Shown in pieces: positions 5,997 through 13,472 of a DNA stretch of 14,383 nucleotides (its first letter is position 1; every line of letters starts with the position of its first letter). Source of the stretch: Deltaproteobacteria bacterium (GTDB lineage Bacteria; Desulfobacterota; Deferrisomatia; Deferrisomatales; Deferrisomataceae). The notes below the pieces were generated by a model that did no database searches, had not been told where the DNA came from, and saw nothing but the letters and a program-made list of their open reading frames with translations. The position numbers and the translations under genes are program-made. The stretch is from NCBI GenBank assembly GCA_013152215.1, contig JAADGT010000301.1:1-14383 (forward strand), given 5' to 3'.

Positions 5997-7579
5997 GACG
6001 GTTACGGAGTTGGATCCGCCGGATGCCGGCGTTCCTGGCCTTGGGCGTCGTCGCGTTCGCGGGGACGCCGGCATGGGCCGGGTACGGGGAGCTGAGCGAT
6101 CAATGGGAGTCCTACCAGCCCGAGGGGCTGTACCGAACCCAGACCGCTGCCGCGCCGGCCGTGTCAGTGAAAACGGAACCCGCAGGGAACGACGAGTTCG
6201 AGCGCCAGAAGGAGGCGCTGGCGCAGGCCCGGGAGCGGTGGTCAAAGGCTTTGGAGCAGGCGGCGCCGTCGGAAGGGTTCTACTCCCCGCCGGCCGAACT
6301 CCTCGCACGGTATCGGGACGCGGCCGACGACGCCGGGGTCGCCGCCCAGGCGCTCGCCGCCGACGGGATCACCCTACAGGACCTGGAGGTGCTCACCTGG
6401 CTGCGCAACCCGGGGATCCGTGCCGCCCAGGACCGGTTGCGCGGGACCCTGGAGCGTTACACCCAGGCTTGGAACCTCGACGAGATCCTGCGCCAGTACA
6501 CGGCCTTCACCGAGGGGCTGATGAACGGGGTCGGGCCCATGAAGGGGCGGGAGCCGGTACAGATGCGGTTCCCGTTCCCCGGGCTGCTGGCCCTGAAGGG
6601 CGAGATCGTCACCCAGGAGGTGAGGACGGCCGCCGAGGGGCTCGAGATCGCCCGGCGCACCGCGATCACCGGCATCCGCAAGGCCTTCTGGAACCTGGAG
6701 TTCGTGACCGAGGCCGAGAGGATCACGAGTGAGATGCTCGACCTGCTCGAACGGCTCGAGTCCGTGGCCAAAGCACGGTACGAGTCCGGAAAGACCAACT
6801 TCCAGGACGTGATCCAGGTGAGGATTCGTCGGGAGACCGTGACCGAGGACGTACAGACCTTGGCCGAGCAGCGTCACACCGTGGAGTCGAAGATCCGGGA
6901 GATCCTGGACCTTCCCCCAGAGGCGCCGGTGGGGCACCCGGCCAAGCTCGAACCCGTGCGGAGCGTGCCCGAGCTCGGGCCCCTGTACGAGGTCGCCCTG
7001 GACCGGCGACAGGAGCTGCGGATGCTTCGGGCGCAGGTGGGCAAGATGGAACGGATGATCGAGCTGGCCGAGACGCGGATCTACCCCGATTACACCCTGA
7101 ACCTCTCCGTGTACCAGGACGAGGCGGTGAACCAGGTGGGCACGGCTCGGATGAAGGAGCCGTTCGCCACGGTGACCACGGCTTCGGTGGGGGCGGGGCT
7201 GCCCAAGATGCCGTGGTACGGCCGCGGGGACGCCTACGTGCGGGAGACCCGCCAGAAGCTCGAAGCCCTGCGGCAGCGCTTGCGCAAGGAAGAGGCCGCC
7301 ACCCGCTTCGGGGTCCACGACGCCTGGTTTCGTCTGGACCGGGCGGCCCGCGAAGAGGCCTTGTACGCGGGCAAGGTGGTGGGCCTGTCCCGGGCGGCCT
7401 TGGACGTGGCCACCAGGGGGTACGAGGCCGGCGAGGTCATGTTCGCCGACGTGATCGGCTCGTACATGGGGTGGCTGGGGGCGAATCTGACCGAGGCCCG
7501 GAAACGCGCCGATCTGGGCGTGGCTTGGGCCGAGCTGGCCGAGGCAGTGGGGGTGGATCAAAGGGGAACGAGCCGTTAG
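5993..7579 (+). CDS. TolC-like outer-membrane efflux protein (second of two)
   Basis: The protein has 528 residues, longer than the usual 420-480 for this family. The ATG at 5993 overlaps the previous stop (ATGA), with GAGGAGGGG just upstream. The signal peptide is about residues 1-29, ending PAWAG. An extra ~90-residue stretch follows (EYGELSDQWESYQPEG-like start, then a charged coiled-coil-like helix rich in Glu/Arg/Ala) before the first OEP repeat begins near TWLRNPGIRAAQDRL. Other family signatures are MRFPFPGLLALKGE, the long helices, and the second repeat with IYPDYTLNLSVYQDE and VGAGLPKMPWYGRG. Its sequence is clearly different from the gene before it, so this is not a recent duplication. 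Possible roles are an alternative channel, a heteromeric partner or a channel for another pump; the sequence does not decide. Confidence 0.9.
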   Translation: MRRLRSWIRRMPAFLALGVVAFAGTPAWAGYGELSDQWESYQPEGLYRTQTAAAPAVSVKTEPAGNDEFERQKEALAQARERWSKALEQAAPSEGFYSPPAELLARYRDAADDAGVAAQALAADGITLQDLEVLTWLRNPGIRAAQDRLRGTLERYTQAWNLDEILRQYTAFTEGLMNGVGPMKGREPVQMRFPFPGLLALKGEIVTQEVRTAAEGLEIARRTAITGIRKAFWNLEFVTEAERITSEMLDLLERLESVAKARYESGKTNFQDVIQVRIRRETVTEDVQTLAEQRHTVESKIREILDLPPEAPVGHPAKLEPVRSVPELGPLYEVALDRRQELRMLRAQVGKMERMIELAETRIYPDYTLNLSVYQDEAVNQVGTARMKEPFATVTTASVGAGLPKMPWYGRGDAYVRETRQKLEALRQRLRKEEAATRFGVHDAWFRLDRAAREEALYAGKVVGLSRAALDVATRGYEAGEVMFADVIGSYMGWLGANLTEARKRADLGVAWAELAEAVGVDQRGTSR

Positions 7580-7602
7580 GAGAAGCGCCCCCTGTTCTCC
7601 CG

Positions 7603-7637
7603 ACGACTGACGACCGACGACCAACGACCAACGGCTT
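7603..7637 (+). repeat. Heptamer tandem array, unit ACGACCR
   Basis: Units ACGACTG, ACGACCG, ACGACCA and ACGACCA are followed by a degenerate ACGGCTT that leads into TTAGGAG, the ribosome-binding site of the CusB-like gene. It shares its unit and position relative to a start codon with the array at 2913-2968. Confidence 0.85.
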
Positions 7638-7650
7638 AGGAGTTCCTTAC

Positions 7651-9186
7651 ATGGCGACGAACACTGAGAATCCGAAAACCCGATCCCCGCTGCGGGTGGT
7701 GCTGATCACGGCGGTGGTGACCCTGGGCGTGACCGGGGGGGCCGCCTACTTTTTCGGATGGCTCTCCCCCCCGGGAGCGGGGGTGGCCACGGCGCCCCAG
7801 CCGGTGGGGGAGGCAGGGGGGCAGAAGGGCGAGAAGACCCTTTACACCTGCGGCATGCACCCCTGGATCATCTCGGAGGAGCCGGGGACCTGCCCGATCT
7901 GCGGCATGGAGCTGGTGCCCAAGCGCGACGAGGCCTCCCAGGCCGAGGCCGCCGCCTCCGGCAAGAAGGAGCGCAAGATCCTGTACTGGCGGGCGCCCAT
8001 GAACCCCACGGAGATCTACGACCATCCCGGCAAGAGCAAGATGGGCATGGACCTGGTGCCGGTGTACGAGGATGAGGTGGTCGGCGGGGTGGAGGTCCGG
8101 ATCGACCCCGTCATCCAGCAGAACATGGGCATCCGGACGGCGCCGGTGGAGAAGGGCCCCCTGGTCCGCACCATCCGGACCTACGGCCACGTGACCTACG
8201 ACGAGACCCGGACCGCCACGGTGAGCCCCAAGTTCGGGGGCTGGATCGAGAAGCTCTACGTGGACTTCACGGGCCAGTTGGTGAAGAAGGGCGATCCGTT
8301 GTTCGAGATCTACTCCCCGGACCTGGTCTCGGCCCAGGAGGAGTACCTCACCGCTTACCGAAGCCTCAGCGAGACCGAAGGCGGCGGCGATCTGCTGGCG
8401 TCGGCTCGCCGCCGGCTGGAGTACATGGACATCCCCCCCGACCAGATCCGGGCCATCGAGAAGTTCGGCAAGGTCCGCCGGACCCTCCTGATCCGCTCTC
8501 CGTTCACCGGAGTGGTGACCCACAAGAAGGCGGTGGAGGGGGTGTTCGTGAAGGCCGGCCAGCCCGTGTACCAGATCGCTGACCTGTCGAAGGTGTGGGT
8601 GGAGGCCCACATCTACGAGTACGAGCTGCCCTGGGTGAAGGTCGGGCAGGAGGCCCGGATGACCCTGCCTTACCAGCCGGGCAAGGTGTACGTGGGCAAG
8701 GTGACCTACGTGTACCCCTACCTCCAACGGCAGACGCGGGACGTGGTGATCCGGCTGGAGTTCGACAACCCTGATCTGGAGCTGAAGCCCGACATGTACG
8801 CCGACGTGGAGCTGCGCACCACCTTGCCCGGAGAGGGCCTGCTGATCCCCTCCGAGGCGGTGCTCCGGTCCGGCGAGCGTAACGTGGTGTTCGTGACCCG
8901 GGGTGACGGCAAGTTCACGCCCCGCGAGGTGACCCTGGGGCTCGAGGTGGACGGAGGGAAGGTGCAGATCCTCTCCGGAGTCGCCGAGGGCGAGTACGTG
9001 GTTACGTCCGGCCAGTTCCTCCTGGACTCCGAGTCCAAGCTCAAGGAGGCCGTTCAGAAGATGCTCGAGGCCAAGATGGGCAAGCCCCAGGCCGAGAAGC
9101 CGGCCAAGCCGTCCGACGACTTCTTCGACGACATGGACGGCGACGAGGCGGGCAAGAAGAAGGACGACTTTTTCGAGGACATGTAG
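7651..9186 (+). CDS. cusB: CusB-like RND periplasmic adaptor with N-terminal metal-binding modules
   Basis: The protein has 511 residues, about 100 more than E. coli CusB. The start is supported by TTAGGAG 9 bp upstream. One membrane segment or uncleaved signal lies at about residues 15-37. Residues 64-91 form a heavy-metal-binding module (YTCGMHP, C81-P-I-C84-GMELVPK) known from Cu-related adaptors and P-type ATPases. A second related module at 111-139 (YWRAPMNP, MGMDLVPVYED) lacks the Cys residues but keeps Met. The membrane-fusion part follows: barrel and lipoyl halves (KFGGWIEKLYVDFTGQLVKKGD, SPFTGVVTHKKAVEGVFVKAG), a helical hairpin between them, then the beta-barrel and membrane-proximal domains. 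The C-terminus is acidic and carries a repeated heptapeptide, DDFFDDM (489-495) and DDFFEDM (505-511). It links CusA to the outer-membrane channel and probably binds Cu(I)/Ag(I). Confidence 0.92.
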   Translation: MATNTENPKTRSPLRVVLITAVVTLGVTGGAAYFFGWLSPPGAGVATAPQPVGEAGGQKGEKTLYTCGMHPWIISEEPGTCPICGMELVPKRDEASQAEAAASGKKERKILYWRAPMNPTEIYDHPGKSKMGMDLVPVYEDEVVGGVEVRIDPVIQQNMGIRTAPVEKGPLVRTIRTYGHVTYDETRTATVSPKFGGWIEKLYVDFTGQLVKKGDPLFEIYSPDLVSAQEEYLTAYRSLSETEGGGDLLASARRRLEYMDIPPDQIRAIEKFGKVRRTLLIRSPFTGVVTHKKAVEGVFVKAGQPVYQIADLSKVWVEAHIYEYELPWVKVGQEARMTLPYQPGKVYVGKVTYVYPYLQRQTRDVVIRLEFDNPDLELKPDMYADVELRTTLPGEGLLIPSEAVLRSGERNVVFVTRGDGKFTPREVTLGLEVDGGKVQILSGVAEGEYVVTSGQFLLDSESKLKEAVQKMLEAKMGKPQAEKPAKPSDDFFDDMDGDEAGKKKDDFFEDM

Positions 9187-9241
9187 CGGCTCGGCGGTTG
9201 GGCAGCCGGGCCCCCGGACCAGGGCCCAGAGGTTCCGTGGA

Positions 9242-9281
9242 CAGGGGCCGCCTGCATTGCGTGGTCTGAATTCTGCCCCTG
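9242..9281. other. Short inverted repeat between adaptor and pump genes
   Basis: CAGGGGC at 9242-9248 is the perfect complement of GCCCCTG at 9275-9281. It lies in the 203-bp gap between the CusB-like and CusA-like genes. The rest of the gap (9187-9241 and 9282-9343) is GC-rich with a weak GGGCCC-containing hairpin and no recognised gene. There is no T-tract, so I do not call a terminator. Confidence 0.35.
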
Positions 9282-9343
9282 ACTCGGAGGCCGCTCCCAC
9301 ACAGGTAGAGACGAGCTATGGCGCAGGAACACAAGGGGTTCTT

Positions 9344-9383
9344 AGCCTTACAGCGTCCTAGCCTCCTAGCGTTCTAGCGGAAG
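9344..9383 (+). repeat. Octamer tandem array, unit AGCCTCCT
   Basis: Five exact 8-bp steps read AGCCTTAC, AGCGTCCT, AGCCTCCT, AGCGTTCT and AGCGGAAG. The last unit supplies the GGAAGG that probably serves as ribosome-binding site for the CusA-like gene, whose ATG is 6 bp further on. The unit matches the array at 3969-4000. Confidence 0.9.
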
Positions 9384-9389
9384 GCCGAC

Positions 9390-12300
9390 ATGATTGAAAA
9401 GATCATCGAATGGTCGATCAACAATAAGTTCATGGTGATCCTGGCCACGGTGTTCGTGATCCTGGGCGGGGGGTTGGCCATGACCAACACCCCCCTGGAT
9501 GCGATCCCGGACCTGTCGGACGTGCAGGTGATCATCTACACCGAGTACCCGGGCCAGGCTCCCCAGGTGGTGGAGGACCAGGTCACCTATCCCCTCACCA
9601 CCGCCATGCTGGCCGTGCCCTACGCCAAGGTGGTGCGGGGGTACTCGTTCTTCGGGTTCTCCTTCGTCTATATCATCTTCGAGGACGGCACCGACCTGTA
9701 CTGGGCCCGGAGCCGGGTGCTCGAGTACCTGAACTTCGTGGCCGGCCGGTTGCCCCAGGGGGTGACGCCGAGCCTGGGTCCCGACGGCACGGGGGTGGGG
9801 TGGATCTACGAGTACGTGCTCAAGGACACCACCGGTACCCACGACCTGTCCGAGCTGCGGTCCCTCCAGGACTGGTACCTGCGGTACGAGCTGACGGCCG
9901 TGCCCGGGGTGTCGGAGGTCGCGAGCGTGGGCGGGTTCGTGAAGCAGTACCAGGTGGAGGTGGACCCCAACAAGCTGCTGGCCTACGGCATCCCCATCCA
10001 GAAGGTGCGCCGGGCCATCCAACGGTCCAACAACGACGTGGGGGGCAAGCTCATCGAGATGGGTGAGACCGAGTTCATGGTGCGGGGCAAGGGGTACCTG
10101 CGAAGCATCGAGGACATCGAGAACATCTCCATCGGGGTGGACAAGTTCGGCACCCCGGTCCTGCTGAAGCAGGTGGCCGACGTGCACCTGGGGCCCGAGC
10201 TCAGGCGCGGCATCCTGGAGTGGAACGGCGAGGGCGAGGCCGTGGGCGGGGTGGTGGTGATGCGGTTCGGCGAGAACGCCCTCGAGGTGATCCGGAAGGT
10301 CAAGGAGAAGCTCAAGGACCTGGAGAAGGGCCTGCCCGAGGGCGTGGTGATCGAGACGGGCTACGACCGCTCGGGTCTGATCCTGAGGGCGGTGGACACC
10401 CTGAAGGGGAAGCTCATCGAGGAGATGACGGTGGTGGCCATCATCTGCGTCATCTTCCTCCTGCACTTCCGATCCGCGTTCGTGGCGATCTTCACCCTGC
10501 CCGTGGGCATCCTGATGTCGTTCCTGGTGATGTACGCCCTGGGGATCAACGCCAACATCATGAGCCTGGGGGGAATCGCCATCGCCATCGGGGTGATGGT
10601 GGACGCCTCGGTGGTGCTGGTGGAGAACGCCCACAAACACCTGGAGCACGACCGGGGCAAACGGCCCCACATCGAGATCATCGTGGAGGCCTCGAAGGAG
10701 GTGGGCCCGGCGCTGTTCTACAGCCTCTTGATCATCACGGTGAGCTTCCTGCCGGTGTTCGCCCTGCAGGAGCAGTCGGGCCGACTGTTCAAACCCCTGG
10801 CCTACACCAAGACCTTCGCCATGGGGGCCTCGTCCATCTTGGCCATCACCATCATCCCGGTGCTCATGACCTTCTTCGTGCGCGAGGAGACGTTCTCGCC
10901 CGAGACCTCCCGCCGCCGCCGGTTCTGGACCTGGGTGGGGGCGGTGGCGGGGCCCCCGGCCCTGGTGGTGGCCGGCGGTTTGGCCGGGCTGGCGCTCCCG
11001 GACTGGAGCCTGGTGGCGGCGCTGGGGGTGTCGGCCTTCGCGGCGGTGTGCCTGGTGCCCCAGCGGATGATCCCCGAGGCGAAGAACCCGATCAGCCGGT
11101 TCTTCATCCGCCTGTACCTACCGTTCATCCGCACGGTGCTCAAGTGGCGGAAGACCACCGTGCTGGTGGCCCTGGTGGCGGTGGTGGTCACCTGGTACCC
11201 CCTGTCGCGGCTTGGCAGCGAGTTCATGCCGCCCCTGAACGAGGGGGACCTCCTGTACATGCCCACGACGCTCCCAGGGATCTCCATCACCAAGGCCAAG
11301 GAGATCCTCCAGCAGACGGACAAGATCATCCAGAGCTTCCCCGAGGTGCACCACACCCTGGGCAAGATCGGCCGGGCCGAGACGGCCACCGACCCGGCGC
11401 CCCTGTCGATGATCGAGACCACCATCATGCTGCGGCCCCAGGTGGAGTACGAGGAGATCCGGGTGAAGCGGTTCTTCTCGGACTGGCCGGGGTGGCTCAA
11501 GGAGCCCCTGACCTGGTTCTGGCCCGAGGTGAAGCGGGGCAAGGTGCTGCACGAGTGGCGCAAGAAGAAGGTGGAGCGGTTCTTCTCGGACTGGCCCGAC
11601 TGGATCCGAAAGCCCCTGGCCAAGATCTGGCCCGAGGAGCGTTACATCACCATCGACGAGCTGGTGGAGGACCTCGACCGGGCCATCCAGTTCCCGGGGC
11701 TCACCAACGCCTGGACCATGCCGATCAAGACCCGGATCGACATGCTGTCGACCGGCATCAAGACCCCGGTGGGCATCAAGCTGATGGGGCCGGACCTCCA
11801 GGTGCTCTCGGACCTGGGCGCCAAGATCGAAGCCGTGGTGCGAGACATCCCGGGCACCCTGTCGGCCTACTCCGAGCGGGTCACCGGCGGCAACTACGTG
11901 GACTTCGAGATCGACCGCAAGGAGATCGCTCGGTACGGCCTGACCGTGCAGGACGTGCAGGACGTGATCATGACCGCCATCGGCGGCATGAACGTGACCT
12001 ACACGGTGGAGGGGCTCGAGCGCTACCCGGTGAACCTGCGCTACAGCCGGGAGCTCCGGGACGACCTGGACAAGCTCCGTCGGGTGTTGGTGCCCACGCC
12101 CACCGGGGCCCAGGTGCCCCTGGGGCAGCTGACGAAGCTGTCGATCGTCAAGGGCCCGCCGAGCATCAAGAGCGAGAACGCCCGCCAGACCGCGTGGATC
12201 TATGTGGACCTGAAGGGGGTGGACGTGGGGTCCTACGTGGAGAAGGCCAAGGAAGTGGTGGAGCGGGAGGTGAAGTTCCCGGCTGGGTACTCCATCGTGT

Positions 12301-12917
12301 GGTCCGGCCAGTACGAGTACATGCAGAAGGCCCGCAAGACCCTAAACGTGATCGTGCCGATCACCCTGGTCGTGATCTTCCTGCTGCTGTACCTCCATTT
12401 CCACAGCATCGCCGAGGCCACCATCGTGATGGCGAGCCTTCCCTTCGCCTTGGTTGGCGGAGTGTGGCTCCTGTATCTGCTGGGCTACAACCTCTCGGTG
12501 GCCGTGACCGTGGGGTTCATCGCCCTGGCCGGGCTGGCGGCGGAGACCGGGGTGGTGATGCTGGTGTACCTGGACGAGACGTTCCACCGACGCCGGACCC
12601 ATGCCTTGATGAAGACCACCGGGGACCTTCACGCCTCGATCATCGAGGGTGCGGTGGAGCGCGTGCGGCCCAAGCTGATGACCGTGGCCACCACCCTGAT
12701 CGGGCTCCTGCCCGTGATGTGGGGCCACGAGACCGGCTCCCAGGTGATGAAGCGGATCGCCGCGCCCATGGTGGGTGGGCTGATCTCCTCCACGATCCTC
12801 ACGCTGGTGATCATCCCGGCCGTGTACGACATCTGGAAACGCTGGGAGCTGAGGGGCGTCCTGGCCCACGGCCCGGCCACCGACGTGGCGCCCGAGGACG
12901 ACGACGAAGAAGGGTAG
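9390..12917 (+). CDS. cusA: CusA-like heavy-metal RND efflux transporter
   Basis: The protein has 1175 residues against about 1047 for E. coli CusA. Family landmarks are clear: the N-terminal AIPDLSDVQVIIYTEYPGQAP, the TM4 motif GIAIAIGVMVDASVVLVEN containing D405 (the CusA proton-relay aspartate falls at the same number), and the relay counterparts E1052 (AETGVVM) and K1095 (RPKLMT). The TM4 form AIAIGxMVDAxxV matches the monovalent Cu/Ag subgroup rather than the CzcA form. Met 674 (LSMIETT) and Met 785 (RIDMLSTG) align with sites of the CusA methionine region; I could not place the third Met. Two insertions explain the extra length: about residues 505-557, hydrophobic enough for two helices, and about 690-752, containing a duplicated 24-residue motif (RFFSDWP..W..PL...WPE). 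It would be the proton-driven inner-membrane trimer exporting Cu(I)/Ag(I). Confidence 0.95.
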   Translation: MIEKIIEWSINNKFMVILATVFVILGGGLAMTNTPLDAIPDLSDVQVIIYTEYPGQAPQVVEDQVTYPLTTAMLAVPYAKVVRGYSFFGFSFVYIIFEDGTDLYWARSRVLEYLNFVAGRLPQGVTPSLGPDGTGVGWIYEYVLKDTTGTHDLSELRSLQDWYLRYELTAVPGVSEVASVGGFVKQYQVEVDPNKLLAYGIPIQKVRRAIQRSNNDVGGKLIEMGETEFMVRGKGYLRSIEDIENISIGVDKFGTPVLLKQVADVHLGPELRRGILEWNGEGEAVGGVVVMRFGENALEVIRKVKEKLKDLEKGLPEGVVIETGYDRSGLILRAVDTLKGKLIEEMTVVAIICVIFLLHFRSAFVAIFTLPVGILMSFLVMYALGINANIMSLGGIAIAIGVMVDASVVLVENAHKHLEHDRGKRPHIEIIVEASKEVGPALFYSLLIITVSFLPVFALQEQSGRLFKPLAYTKTFAMGASSILAITIIPVLMTFFVREETFSPETSRRRRFWTWVGAVAGPPALVVAGGLAGLALPDWSLVAALGVSAFAAVCLVPQRMIPEAKNPISRFFIRLYLPFIRTVLKWRKTTVLVALVAVVVTWYPLSRLGSEFMPPLNEGDLLYMPTTLPGISITKAKEILQQTDKIIQSFPEVHHTLGKIGRAETATDPAPLSMIETTIMLRPQVEYEEIRVKRFFSDWPGWLKEPLTWFWPEVKRGKVLHEWRKKKVERFFSDWPDWIRKPLAKIWPEERYITIDELVEDLDRAIQFPGLTNAWTMPIKTRIDMLSTGIKTPVGIKLMGPDLQVLSDLGAKIEAVVRDIPGTLSAYSERVTGGNYVDFEIDRKEIARYGLTVQDVQDVIMTAIGGMNVTYTVEGLERYPVNLRYSRELRDDLDKLRRVLVPTPTGAQVPLGQLTKLSIVKGPPSIKSENARQTAWIYVDLKGVDVGSYVEKAKEVVEREVKFPAGYSIVWSGQYEYMQKARKTLNVIVPITLVVIFLLLYLHFHSIAEATIVMASLPFALVGGVWLLYLLGYNLSVAVTVGFIALAGLAAETGVVMLVYLDETFHRRRTHALMKTTGDLHASIIEGAVERVRPKLMTVATTLIGLLPVMWGHETGSQVMKRIAAPMVGGLISSTILTLVIIPAVYDIWKRWELRGVLAHGPATDVAPEDDDEEG

Positions 12918-12932
12918 ACCCCCTTGAACCCG

Positions 12933-12960
12933 CCGCCGGGGGGATCCGGCCCCCCGGCGG
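12933..12960. other. 11-bp perfect GC hairpin between cusA and the P-II-like gene
   Basis: CCGCCGGGGGG at 12933-12943 pairs perfectly with CCCCCCGGCGG at 12950-12960 around ATCCGG. It lies 15 bp after the cusA stop and 21 bp before the P-II-like start. No T-tract follows. It could stabilise or attenuate the cusA message, setting its level relative to the downstream genes. The hairpin after the P-II-like gene has almost the same core. Confidence 0.75.
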
Positions 12961-12981
12961 CCCAGCCCACGGAGTCACCGC

Positions 12982-13320
12982 ATGAAACTGATCCGAGCCT
13001 ACATCCGCGTGGAACGGGCCGACGAGGTGCTCGACGCACTGAACCAGGCCGGCATCGTGAACGCCACCCTGACCCACGTGCTGGCCGTGGGGCCCAATCA
13101 GGATCCCGACCAGAGCAAGGTGAGCATGGAGTTCGGTCGGCGGGTGAACCGCATGGTCAAGCTGGAGCTGATCTGTCCGGACAAGGACGAGAGCATGATG
13201 GTCGAGACGATCCGGAAGGCGGCCTGCACCGGGCAGCCCGGCGACGGCGTGGTGGCCGTGCAGAACCTGAACCGGTTGGTGAAGATCCGCACCGCCAAGG
13301 AGAGCGTGGACGCGTTGTGA
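12982..13320 (+). CDS. P-II-like protein of the metal-efflux-associated (PII-NG) type
   Basis: The protein has 112 residues, the normal P-II size, with CACGGAG 7 bp before the ATG. The start MKLIRAYIRVERADEVLDAL and the later TGQPGDGVVAVQNLNRLVKIRT match the P-II fold, including a B-loop-like TGxxGDG at about residues 83-89. The T-loop differs from GlnB/GlnK: residues about 37-56 read GPNQDPDQSKVSMEFGRRVN, without the RGxEY uridylylation tyrosine, so the classical PROSITE pattern is missing. P-II-like proteins without these signatures, encoded beside HME-RND pumps, are known as the PII-NG group, and this gene fits both by sequence and by position after cusA. The likely role is ligand- or metal-dependent modulation of the pump rather than nitrogen control (inference). 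CutA-like metal tolerance proteins share the fold but not this sequence. Confidence 0.88.
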   Translation: MKLIRAYIRVERADEVLDALNQAGIVNATLTHVLAVGPNQDPDQSKVSMEFGRRVNRMVKLELICPDKDESMMVETIRKAACTGQPGDGVVAVQNLNRLVKIRTAKESVDAL

Positions 13321-13324
13321 GGGG

Positions 13325-13345
13325 CGGGGGGGATCGGCCCCCCCG
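13325..13345. terminator. GC hairpin after the P-II-like gene (possible weak terminator)
   Basis: CGGGGGGG at 13325-13332 pairs with CCCCCCCG at 13338-13345 around ATCGG, 5 bp after the stop codon. There is no T-tract, so intrinsic termination is uncertain; partial attenuation or 3' end protection is equally possible. Its core is nearly the same as the hairpin at 12933-12960. Confidence 0.45.
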
Positions 13346-13367
13346 AACGAGGGAGACCGGTAAGCCT

Positions 13368-13447
13368 TTTGGATGCCGTGTTGATAGCCCTACGGCGGGG
13401 GCGGGTCGCCGCCGGGGGCTTCCAGACCCGAACCCGCACCATCCAAA
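13368..13447 (+). other. Structured leader before the Met-rich protein gene
   Basis: An outer stem pairs TTTGGATG at 13368-13375 with CATCCAAA at 13440-13447. Inside it GCCC..CGGCGG at 13387-13398 pairs with CCGCCG.GGGC at 13409-13419. The structure ends 11 bp before the AAGGAG ribosome-binding site of the next gene. It could be a regulatory leader or an RNA-stability element. I recognise no known riboswitch. Confidence 0.4.
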
Positions 13448-13472
13448 CCCGAGTACCTAAGGAGAAGACGCC

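Noticed and set aside
3966..6308. Very long open frame on the minus strand over the HMA and first TolC-type genes
   Set aside because: It is Pro/Arg/Gly-rich low-complexity text, has no recognisable domain and mirrors well-supported + strand genes; high GC content leaves such frames open by chance.
7636..9300. Long minus-strand open frame opposite the CusB-like gene
   Set aside because: His/Leu/Gly-rich translation typical of the complement of a GC-rich gene; no start signal or domain.
9366..10670. Long minus-strand open frame opposite the start of cusA
   Set aside because: Same shadow character, and cusA in the + strand is certain.
10220..12985. Long + strand frame inside cusA in another phase
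   Set aside because: Gly/Arg/Pro-rich translation without domain signal; cusA uses this DNA.
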